This document shows positions 31,767 through 40,121 of a DNA stretch of 64,000 nt, one piece after another (position 1 is the first letter of the stretch; each line of letters begins with the position of its first letter). Source of the DNA: JAVEWJ01 sp034004605. GTDB taxonomy: Bacteria; Patescibacteriota; Gracilibacteria; UBA1369; LOWO2-01-FULL-3. The position numbers were made by a program, and so were the translations under genes. The DNA lies in NCBI GenBank assembly GCA_034004605.1, contig JAVEWJ010000001.1, positions 248,001 to 312,000 of the forward strand, in the 5' to 3' direction. The notes beneath the pieces are model-generated. The model was not told the DNA's origin. It did not search any database and was given only the letters and a program-made list of their open reading frames with translations.

Positions 31767-34700
31767 TTAGTCAATTTGGCGTTTTTGGCGGTAAATGAAG
31801 AATATTCCGCCTAGTAAAATTAAGATGTATAAGTATGTGTTGAATTCGGGTACAAGATTTATGATTTGGAAATTTTTTGTTGTGGCCTCTGCAGGGTCTG
31901 ATATATCCGAGTAAATTCTCCATGTATATGTGTTGTATCCCAATGCGGTCGGTGCGGCTATGCTTGTTGTGTCGGCCGGGATGTTTGTGATTTCCAATAC
32001 CGGATCGGACCAGTCCATGTCTGAAAGGTTTCGTACTTGTATTGTGTAAGAGGTTTCTCCGTTTATATCATCCCATGTGAATGTTGGAGTTGTGTCTCCG
32101 GTTTGTCCGGAGGGGGATCTTTGTGTCACTATTGTTGATCCGCCGGTAACATCAAACAGCCAATTGAAATTGTTTGGCGCTGAGCCTTCAGGGATCGAGC
32201 CAGTGCCTTGAGCATCGATTTCGTAAGTTGAATTACTGTCTTGAACATCGAGATATGCGATGTCGTAGTCCCCGTTTATTTCGATATACCATTGGGTTCC
32301 CGGGGAGGTGGAACGAAGTAATAGTAAATGGTCTGCATCTGTTCCCTGCATTGTCCATGTTCCGTTTACAATTGTTTTATTGTCTACTCCAGGCTCGAAT
32401 GAAAGTGTCGAGTTGTGTGGTTTTGAGAGATTGTAGAATGTGTTTGCACCGTAGATTGACTGTGTGTCGCCATCAAATGACACTGTAGAGGTGTTTGGAA
32501 TAAATGATGCGTTTGTGTCGGCGAGTGTCCAATTTCCGGTAATAATTATTTCTTGTTCGGTCTCCAGAGGATATTTTGTATCCAATGTTCCGCTTGTTAT
32601 TGAAAGATCCTTTACTCTTAGAGCGCCTGTTTTGATATATACTTTATCGGTGCTATCGGTTTTGTTGATTGTAACATTCAAGTATTCTTGCGTGGTCGTG
32701 TTTTCCATTGATGAGAAGCCGTATGTACCATCAAATATAATGGCTCCGTGTGTGGCATCTTGTGAATATGTGCCTCCAGTATGGTGCCATTCAGAGTTTA
32801 TATGAATAGGATTGGTTGATGAATTGAAGGTTCCGGCTTTGAGATTGAAGCCGTCGTATGAGGAGTTTTCAAAACGAAGGGTTGAAGAGCCGGCATTGAA
32901 GGTTCCACCGTTTTGTTCAAACCATCTCATATAACAATCGCCTGCGTTTGCGTTGAAGGTACCTGCATCCAGTTTTACACCGGGATAATATGCCGCGGCG
33001 GAGTCGAAGCTGAGTGTTGCATCGGAATTTCCACCGTTGAAGGTTCCTCCAAGTTGAGTAAATTGTCCGAGACTTAAATCGCCGTTTCCTGTATTTGAAA
33101 AGGTTCCTTTTTCTATCAATAAATTGCTCATTACTACATTTCCGGCTGAAGTTTGTTGTACCAAAAGTGAATCGTTGTTTAACCAAAGAGATGGAACATC
33201 TCCATAGGTGAAGTAATATGGTATTTCCGGAATGTTTAGAGTTTGGGCGTTGTTCATTTTTATGTATCCTCCATAACCTCCATCGAAATCTGATCCCCAA
33301 GATACACTTCCGGTCGCTTCAACGGTAATCATACAAAGGTCTGCATCGTAGGGTTCTGTTCTTGAATTGTCACAAACAAAACCTTGATGAAGGTAGCCGT
33401 CTATTAATGTGAAAGAATTGTTAATAATTAGGTCTTGTTGGACTTGCAGAACGGATGGCGGAGCATCCACTTCTTGCGGTTTATCAATTTCCAAATCATA
33501 AAATGAAATTTCCGGGTTTGTACTGAAGTCCGTGATGCTTGTGGTGTATCCTCCGTATAAGATTACTTTTCCATTATTGTGGTTGAATGTGCCGGAGCTA
33601 CCAACATTGAAATCTTCTCCAATTGCCAGATATTCTCCCGTTCCCGGCGCGATGAAGGTTCCACCGTTTAGGTCAAAATCGTTTTCAATGGTAATTGATG
33701 CGTTTGATGCGTTGTATGTTCCGCTTGAAATTGTGAGGTCACCTTCGAAAAATATACTTCCGCTTCCCGCGTTGTATGTCGAATTTGAGTTTGAAATTGT
33801 GAAGTCTGTTTTGTGGTCAAAGGATCCGTCTTTTGCATCGAGTGTTCCGTTTAATATTGTGACTGTGGATTCAAATGTGATTTCCGCATCTCCGTTGTTT
33901 TCAAAGCTTCCTTGGGCTATATAGAGAGGTCCGTAGAAAGTCGTCGGTAGTGTGGCTGTATCTGTTTCCACAATTAAACTTGAATTGTTTAAATATAGAC
34001 CCGGGATTTGAGTTGCTCCATTTGGTAATGTTACAGTTCCCGAATTAGTTAATCTTATATATCCTCCTCCAATTGTGCTTCGGCCGTCGAAATTCGAACT
34101 GTATGCCAAGTCACCTGTGGTGTCGATTATGAAAGTTGAGTTTGTCGGGATATCAAGTTTTCCGTTATTTAATATTAAATATCCGGTGATGGTATATGTG
34201 TCGCTTGAAGAAATGGTTACTATCGCATCGTCCGAGGATTTGTTTATTTCAATGTCGCCGAAGGTATCGGATGTTGGGATGTCGAGTGTTATGCTGTTTG
34301 GTCCGTCGAATGTAATTTTTCCATCGTTGTGGTTGAAAGTTCCGCTAGTGTGTGTGAAGTTTTTTAGGATTGTAAACGTTTTTCCCGTTCCCGGTGCGTT
34401 GAATGTGCCGCCATTTATATAAATTGCGGATAATGATGGATTTGCCGGATCATAATAGTTTGAGTCGATGTTTCCGTTTGTGGCTGTGAATGTGCCGCTT
34501 GTATTAGTGAGTTGCGCGTATGTTCCGAGGTTTAGATCTCCGCTTTCAAGATCGAAGGTACCACCTGAAACCGTGATATCTTCATTGTGGTTTGCCGTTC
34601 CGGTTCCTCCTTTGTATGTACCTCCGGATATGGTGAGGGCAGCGGAGAAAGTTGTGGTAGAGCTTTCGACATTGAAAATTCCCGTTCCCGAGAGGGTGAG

Positions 34701-37700
34701 TGTATTTGAAATGTCTTGAGTACCTGTGCCGGCTTTGTATTCACCTGAAGAAATAGTTAAGGTTGAGGCTATTGTGTTTGAGCCTTCGTTGTTGTAGGTG
34801 CCTCCGTTTATTGTTATTGCTCCGTTGTGCTGGATTGTTCCCGTTCCGGTGTAAAAATTTCCGGCGGAAATTTCCAGGGTGCTTGAAAATGTGAGGTCCG
34901 CATTTTGTGTTGCATCGAATTTTGTGGAAGAACCACTTACTATTTTAAAGGGATATGGAAAGGTGAGAGCGCTTGTACCCGTGTAATTCAGGGTGAAGTT
35001 TGATTTTGAATTTGAGTTTAGGGTAAATGCCGGAATGGTTTTTGTTGCGTTTAGAATTTCCGGAATTTCGATTGTGACATTGTCGTAATTTGGGAATAGA
35101 TTAACTAAATATGCTGAATATCCACCGTCAAAATCTTCATCGTAGATAAATGTTGAGCCGCTTACATATGCATTTAAGGTAGATGCGTATTCAACATTGA
35201 TTTTTCCGTTTAAAAGTTCAAGTCCGTTTGAAATTGTGATTATGTCCGAACTTCCAAATGTTTGATAAGCGGTGTCTGAGCCTTTATTTATTCTTATGTT
35301 GTAGAAGGTTTCGCTTGAGTTTACATTAACGGAGTATGAACCGGTGCCTGTAAATTCGATTGTGCTTTCGTCTTCGTTGAAAGTGGCTCCGCTTCCGATC
35401 GTGAAAGAAGTACCCACTTTAACAAGTTGGTTCTCGGCATTAAAAGTACCTGCGGTTGAATGATCGAAGGCCCCACCGATTTGAAGTGTTCCGTTTGTTG
35501 TTGAGCCGTTGAAAGTTCCCCCGTCCATATCGAAGCCTCCTGTACTTGCGATTATTAGACTTCCTGTTCCGGCGTTGAAGGTTCCTCCGTTAATATCGAT
35601 TGAGTTGGCGGAAGTGTTGTTGAAATTTGTGGTTGTTGATCCTCCGTTGAAAGTACCTCCGTCCATTACAAATCGGTTTGTGAATGTATTTGATGCGCTT
35701 TGAACACTATATGTTCCGGTTGATGAAAGCGTTACAATTCCCGTGTGATTTACAGTGTTTGAGCCGGCTTTGAATTCGCCACCTGAAAGAGCCAGAGTAC
35801 TTGAAAAATTAAGTGTTGTGCTTGAGTTGTTTATCGTGGCGCCACTGAAGGTTGTGGCCGGGGTGAAGGTTGTGGTTGTTGAGTTTAGGTTCATTATTCC
35901 GCCGCTCGCGGTGACGGGTCCTGTGAAGGTAGTTGTGGTTGAAGATCCGGTGTTGAAAGTGCCTCCTTCGATTGATACCGTTGCGGATGTGTTCACACCG
36001 AAAGTGAGTGAAGCGTTTCCGCTATTTGAAAAGATTGTGCCCGTTCCTCCATTTTCTTCAAAAATTCTAAATTTTCCATAGATTCTGTTTGTTCCGGTGT
36101 TTTGAAGGTCGAGGGTCATGCTTGAAAGACCATCGTTGTGTAATTCAAGACCGGGAAGGTCTGCGTTTGTTGAATTGATGACATAAGTTTGGCCGGTTGT
36201 GGCGGCTTTGAAGCTTAAATAACCCAAGTATGATGTGGATGGGTTTGCTCCTTCGAATGTTGAACGGTAATAAAAATTGTCGTCGGTTCCGGTAAATGTA
36301 AGTCGTGCATCTGATGCTATTGCCACTCTTCCGTCATTTAAGTCGAGTATGTTTGAAACATAAATCGTGTCTCCGGATGGGATTGTGACGATGTTTGTAG
36401 TTGTTCCGGATTTGTTTATTTGTAAATTGTAAAATGTTTCAGTTGAATTTGCGTCAAGTGTGCCGTTTGCTGTTCCCGTTAAAACAACTCCACTTGTTCC
36501 TTCCGTAAAGCTTCCTCCTGTAATCGTGAGGTTTCCGTTTAAATAAATAAGTGCCGATTCGGCATTGTATGTTCCTGTGCCTGAAATTGTCACAACTCCG
36601 GTGTGATTTACTGTGTTTGATCCGGCTTTGAATTCACCGCCGGAAACCGCAAGTGTGTTTGAAAAATTAAGAGTAGTACTTGAGTTGTTTATCGTTGTGC
36701 CGCTGAAAGTTGTGGCGGGTGTAAAGGTTGTAGTTGTTGAGTTTAGGTTCATTGTTCCACCGCTTGCAGTGACTGTTCCTGCAAAGGTCGTGGTTGTTGA
36801 GGAGCCGGTGTTGAATGTTCCACTTTCAATAGCGAAAGGAACGGCCGAACCTCCTCCAAAAGTGAGGTCTCCGTTGCCGGAGTTCGAAAAAGTGGTTCCC
36901 GTACCGGGGGTGGTTTCATATATTCTGAACTTACCATAAATTGTTTTTGTCGTTGAATCTTGTAAGTCGAGCGATAGGGTATCCACACCTTGAGTTGTTC
37001 CGTCGTTGTATAGTTGGATTCCTGGAAGGACTGTGTTTGTTGTGTTGATTGTAAAGGCTTGGGGATATGTGCTTGGTTTGAAAGTTAAATATCCTGTGTT
37101 TGATGTTGAGTTGTAACCCCCATCGAATGTCGAGGCATAGCTAAAGTTTGCTGATGTTCCTGTGTAAATAATCTCTGCGTTTGTGTTAATCGAGGTTCTT
37201 CCATCGGTTAAAGTGAGAGAGTTTGTAATTGTGAGTGTGTCTCCGGTTAAAAGCGTAAGATATGAGTTTCCGGACTTATTTATCTCAAGTGCGTAAATGG
37301 AAAGTGTCGAGTTGAAGTCAAATGTTTGGTTTGATGAGCCGTTGAAGACTATTTTGGAGGTGTTTGGGGTGAAGGTTGCTCCTGAAATTGTAAGACTTGC
37401 GGTAAAATTTGTGGTTGTGGAGTTTAATGTGAGTGTTCCGGAAGATAAAGTAACGGCGCCGGTAAATGTTGTGGTTGTTGCGTCTGCGCTTATGGTGCCT
37501 CCACTAAGTGTTGTTGTGCCTGTAAAAGTGGTGCTTGTACTTGAGCCCGTGTTTAGCGTTCCTTTTTCCACTGTTGTCGTTGAGTTGAATGTGATGTTTG
37601 AATCGTTTAAATTTGTAAATTCAGGCGTGTCTCCCGCACCGTTTATCATTGTGAAGGCTCCCCAAATTGTGACATCCGTGCCTGCGTCGAGAGTGAAATC

Positions 37701-38582
37701 AAAATCGTTGAAGGATTGATTGTTTAATTTTAGTCCCGGAATGTATGTGTTTGTTGTGGTTAGAGTGAAGTCTTGATCGGCTTTGAGTTCAAGTGCACCT
37801 GTGTATGTGCTGGTGTTGTTTGCTCCATCAAAGGTTGAGGCATAAGTGAAATTTGAAAGTGAACCGTTGAAAACAAGTGCTCCACTTGAGTAAATACCCA
37901 ATTTACCATCTGTAAGAGTGAGCTGGTTTGTGACGGTTATAGTGTCTCCGCTACTAGTGTTTAAGGCTGTTGATCCCGATTTATTTATTATAAAATTGTA
38001 AAAACTTTGTGTTGTTTGAGTGTTTAAAGTTTGAGCCGAGGAACCATTGAAATTTATTGTGGAAGTGTCGTAAGCAAAGGTGCCACCTGAAAGAGTCACA
38101 GCTCCTGCGGCGTTTATTGTTGAAGATCCTGTATTGAAGGTTCCCGCTGCTACTGTGAATGCACCACCGATTGTGATTGTGGAGGATCCTGCATTGAATG
38201 TCGCAGTATTGCCACTTGCCAGATTTAAGGCTCCTGTCGTGGACAGACTGTAGTTGTTTGTTGAAATTGTTCCGGAATATCCCGTGTTTATATTTAATGC
38301 AGTAAGGCTGATTGCTCCTCCCATCGATGCGCTTGTTGTGTTGTTTGTCGTAAAATATGCTGTGTCGTCTCCACCGTCGGGATATCCTGCGGGTGTTGTC
38401 GCAGTACAAGTTCCCGGTGTGCCGCCTGCGGCGCTTGCCCAGTTGCTTGAGCTTTCCCATGTTGAGTTTGAACCGACCCAGTAACAGTTTGCTGCAAATG
38501 CTTCCGCACTTGTAATGGTTACGGCTAGAATCGCTGAAAATAGAATCGTTTTTAGAATTCTTGAAAGAAATTTTGTTTTCAT
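31767..38582 (-). CDS. Giant repetitive surface protein (2271 residues)
   Basis: The largest gene of the window encodes a secreted Thr/Ser/Gly/Asn-rich protein. A signal peptide (about 1-30, ending EAFA) is followed by YWVGSNSTWESSSNWASAAGG, a start often seen in beta-helix surface proteins. The body contains six copies of a block with F-[DE]-G (STFDGANN, STFDGGYN, STFEGANP, DFDGGYS, NFDGRST, DFDGGYG) near residues 250, 490, 775, 1150, 1500 and 1765, each preceded by an xxINKSx motif, and short strands such as GGTFNTGSSTTTTF between them; a beta-solenoid is likely. Near the C-terminus a fibronectin-III-like module (about 2140-2240) precedes VPEFNTYLYILILLGGIFFIYRQKRQ, a PEF motif, membrane helix and basic tail. 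That tail resembles sorting or anchoring signals handled by exosortase-like enzymes, but none is in the window. Probably an adhesin or surface-layer component. Confidence 0.9.
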   Translation of the reverse strand: MKTKFLSRILKTILFSAILAVTITSAEAFAANCYWVGSNSTWESSSNWASAAGGTPGTCTATTPAGYPDGGDDTAYFTTNNTTSASMGGAISLTALNINTGYSGTISTNNYSLSTTGALNLASGNTATFNAGSSTITIGGAFTVAAGTFNTGSSTINAAGAVTLSGGTFAYDTSTINFNGSSAQTLNTQTTQSFYNFIINKSGSTALNTSSGDTITVTNQLTLTDGKLGIYSSGALVFNGSLSNFTYASTFDGANNTSTYTGALELKADQDFTLTTTNTYIPGLKLNNQSFNDFDFTLDAGTDVTIWGAFTMINGAGDTPEFTNLNDSNITFNSTTTVEKGTLNTGSSTSTTFTGTTTLSGGTISADATTTTFTGAVTLSSGTLTLNSTTTNFTASLTISGATFTPNTSKIVFNGSSNQTFDFNSTLSIYALEINKSGNSYLTLLTGDTLTITNSLTLTDGRTSINTNAEIIYTGTSANFSYASTFDGGYNSTSNTGYLTFKPSTYPQAFTINTTNTVLPGIQLYNDGTTQGVDTLSLDLQDSTTKTIYGKFRIYETTPGTGTTFSNSGNGDLTFGGGSAVPFAIESGTFNTGSSTTTTFAGTVTASGGTMNLNSTTTTFTPATTFSGTTINNSSTTLNFSNTLAVSGGEFKAGSNTVNHTGVVTISGTGTYNAESALIYLNGNLTITGGSFTEGTSGVVLTGTANGTLDANSTETFYNLQINKSGTTTNIVTIPSGDTIYVSNILDLNDGRVAIASDARLTFTGTDDNFYYRSTFEGANPSTSYLGYLSFKAATTGQTYVINSTNADLPGLELHNDGLSSMTLDLQNTGTNRIYGKFRIFEENGGTGTIFSNSGNASLTFGVNTSATVSIEGGTFNTGSSTTTTFTGPVTASGGIMNLNSTTTTFTPATTFSGATINNSSTTLNFSSTLALSGGEFKAGSNTVNHTGIVTLSSTGTYSVQSASNTFTNRFVMDGGTFNGGSTTTNFNNTSANSIDINGGTFNAGTGSLIIASTGGFDMDGGTFNGSTTNGTLQIGGAFDHSTAGTFNAENQLVKVGTSFTIGSGATFNEDESTIEFTGTGSYSVNVNSSETFYNIRINKGSDTAYQTFGSSDIITISNGLELLNGKINVEYASTLNAYVSGSTFIYDEDFDGGYSAYLVNLFPNYDNVTIEIPEILNATKTIPAFTLNSNSKSNFTLNYTGTSALTFPYPFKIVSGSSTKFDATQNADLTFSSTLEISAGNFYTGTGTIQHNGAITINGGTYNNEGSNTIASTLTISSGEYKAGTGTQDISNTLTLSGTGIFNVESSTTTFSAALTISGGTYKGGTGTANHNEDITVSGGTFDLESGDLNLGTYAQLTNTSGTFTATNGNIDSNYYDPANPSLSAIYINGGTFNAPGTGKTFTILKNFTHTSGTFNHNDGKITFDGPNSITLDIPTSDTFGDIEINKSSDDAIVTISSSDTYTITGYLILNNGKLDIPTNSTFIIDTTGDLAYSSNFDGRSTIGGGYIRLTNSGTVTLPNGATQIPGLYLNNSSLIVETDTATLPTTFYGPLYIAQGSFENNGDAEITFESTVTILNGTLDAKDGSFDHKTDFTISNSNSTYNAGSGSIFFEGDLTISSGTYNASNASITIENDFDLNGGTFIAPGTGEYLAIGEDFNVGSSGTFNHNNGKVILYGGYTTSITDFSTNPEISFYDLEIDKPQEVDAPPSVLQVQQDLIINNSFTLIDGYLHQGFVCDNSRTEPYDADLCMITVEATGSVSWGSDFDGGYGGYIKMNNAQTLNIPEIPYYFTYGDVPSLWLNNDSLLVQQTSAGNVVMSNLLIEKGTFSNTGNGDLSLGQFTQLGGTFNGGNSDATLSFDSAAAYYPGVKLDAGTFNANAGDCYMRWFEQNGGTFNAGSSTLRFENSSYDGFNLKAGTFNSSTNPIHINSEWHHTGGTYSQDATHGAIIFDGTYGFSSMENTTTQEYLNVTINKTDSTDKVYIKTGALRVKDLSITSGTLDTKYPLETEQEIIITGNWTLADTNASFIPNTSTVSFDGDTQSIYGANTFYNLSKPHNSTLSFEPGVDNKTIVNGTWTMQGTDADHLLLLRSTSPGTQWYIEINGDYDIAYLDVQDSNSTYEIDAQGTGSIPEGSAPNNFNWLFDVTGGSTIVTQRSPSGQTGDTTPTFTWDDINGETSYTIQVRNLSDMDWSDPVLEITNIPADTTSIAAPTALGYNTYTWRIYSDISDPAEATTKNFQIINLVPEFNTYLYILILLGGIFFIYRQKRQID

Positions 38583-38610
38583 ATTTTTGATTTTTATTTT
38601 AAATCTATAT

Positions 38611-38619
38611 ATTTTAGCA
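38611..38619 (-). promoter_or_regulatory. Extended -10 promoter of the giant surface gene
   Basis: Minus-strand TGCTAAAAT with the -10 box at 38611-38616, about 30 bases upstream of the ATG. The following ATATAGATTTA closely resembles the leader of the 978-residue surface gene (7962 onward). Confidence 0.5.
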
Positions 38620-38693
38620 GATTTTTGGGCTTAAGTCTATTGCCAAATTTTGAATTTTTGGTATTTTGTAGCCTATTTTTATTAATTGAAATA

Positions 38694-40058
38694 ATGAAGA
38701 GATCATTAGATGATTTTCCAAAAGAAAGATCTACGGATGAAGTATCTGTTCCGGATTTTTGGTCCAAGGTTTTTGAGGATGGAGATGAGGTTTTGCCTGA
38801 AGGGCGTGTTGAAGGTGAGTCTTCGGCAGTAGAGAACTTGATTTTGACCTTAAGCGAAGAGGAAGATGATTTGGATATTGAGGTTTTTCCGGCTGATTTG
38901 TGGAGGTCCGAGCTTGAAGCTTTTCGAATTCTTTCAAAAAAACGTTTAAAAAATATTGAGGATTTATATCAAAAAGAGCCAAGCAATTTGAATAGAGCAA
39001 AATTTGAGTTTGAAAAAGCTAAGTATGCGTTTTATTTGCATGTTGTTTTGGAAGAGTTTGTTCCTTTGTATAATAAATTCTCAGCGCTTCTTAAATCGGG
39101 TAATGGAACAACATCAGAAGGATTTACATTGTCCGACTTGGAATTGGAAATGGAAAAGCTTTGTTTTTTGGCTTTGGAAAGGGATAGCGAGTCGCGCGAA
39201 TTGGTTTTAAAATTGGCAAAAAAAATTCTTTCCATGGAAAAACGTATCGAGCTTGAAAGAGAAAATTATTCAAATGCAAATTTGTCTTTGCTTCAAAATA
39301 TTGAAGACTTGGAAAAAAAGATTTTGGAATTGAGTGAGGCTAACTTAAGGCTTTTTGATTTGAATCAGGCAAAAGTCTTAATAAGTGAAAGTGATGGTGA
39401 CAGGCTTCTTTCCGGCGATTTTTCCGAAATAGGTGTTCTAAAAAAAGAGTTAAATTCGGCTAGGTCTGAGGTTTCGAGGTTAAAAGAAAAGCTTTCCGGT
39501 TTTGAACTTCAACTTGCTCTTTTTGATAAGGTTTCTCGAATGAATGTTCAAGAATTTTCCGAGCTTAGAGAAAGGGCTGAAAATGGAGATCGGGCTGTGA
39601 AAAGACTTAACGAAGAACTTGCAAACTTTGAGCGAACTTTTGGAGATTATGTTCGACTACAGGCGGATTTTAATGCGATTCGTGATCAACTTGAGAATTA
39701 TCTTGAGGAAAATGAGGCTTTGAAAGAACAAATTACGCATAAAGATCTTGAAATTTCGTCTTTTAGACAATTTGGGCAGTCCGGAGTTTCTCAGGAAGAG
39801 TATGTTTCGCTTCAAAATGAACGGAGGGAACTTCGTTTTAAATGTGCTGATCAGGAAAAACAGATTCAAAATTTATCGGCACAACTTTCTGAGTTGGAGA
39901 AAGTTGGAATCCTTCGAATTCCGGCAATTTTGAAGGAAATTGCAGATAGAATAAATAGTGTAGGGTTCGGTGTGGAAAAAGTTTACTCCATTGTTTCCGG
40001 TGAACAAATCGATGGAACGCCCACAGCCGGGGTTCTTTCTCTTTCGGAAGAGGATTAA
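38694..40058 (+). CDS. Coiled-coil protein of unknown function
   Basis: A 454-residue, highly charged, soluble protein without signal peptide. An acidic N-terminal part (about 1-85) is followed by long heptad-rich coiled coils (about 90-150 and 185-420) with many Leu and Glu. No globular enzyme domain, Walker motif or metal site is visible. The start was set at ATG 38694 (MKRSLDDFPKERS), since the in-frame sequence upstream is hydrophobic and lacks a ribosome-binding site. It lies divergent from the giant surface gene and upstream of an SLH gene (63-base gap). A role in cell structure or as a scaffold is possible but unproven. Confidence 0.75.
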   Translation: MKRSLDDFPKERSTDEVSVPDFWSKVFEDGDEVLPEGRVEGESSAVENLILTLSEEEDDLDIEVFPADLWRSELEAFRILSKKRLKNIEDLYQKEPSNLNRAKFEFEKAKYAFYLHVVLEEFVPLYNKFSALLKSGNGTTSEGFTLSDLELEMEKLCFLALERDSESRELVLKLAKKILSMEKRIELERENYSNANLSLLQNIEDLEKKILELSEANLRLFDLNQAKVLISESDGDRLLSGDFSEIGVLKKELNSARSEVSRLKEKLSGFELQLALFDKVSRMNVQEFSELRERAENGDRAVKRLNEELANFERTFGDYVRLQADFNAIRDQLENYLEENEALKEQITHKDLEISSFRQFGQSGVSQEEYVSLQNERRELRFKCADQEKQIQNLSAQLSELEKVGILRIPAILKEIADRINSVGFGVEKVYSIVSGEQIDGTPTAGVLSLSEED

Positions 40059-40121
40059 TTTGTTTTTTTTAATGCGGTTTTGTTGTAAAGTTGTTTTAAG
40101 TATTTTTTAATTTTTAAGAAA

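Noticed and set aside
31553..31774. Minus-strand frame over tRNA-Trp containing RGFEPLPTVLETG
   Set aside because: Again the translation of a tRNA plus the adjacent repeats, not a gene.
32174..38484. Numerous plus-strand and other-frame open frames inside the giant surface gene
   Set aside because: They are by-products of the low-complexity repeats; the minus-strand frame is continuous over 2271 codons with a signal peptide and anchor.
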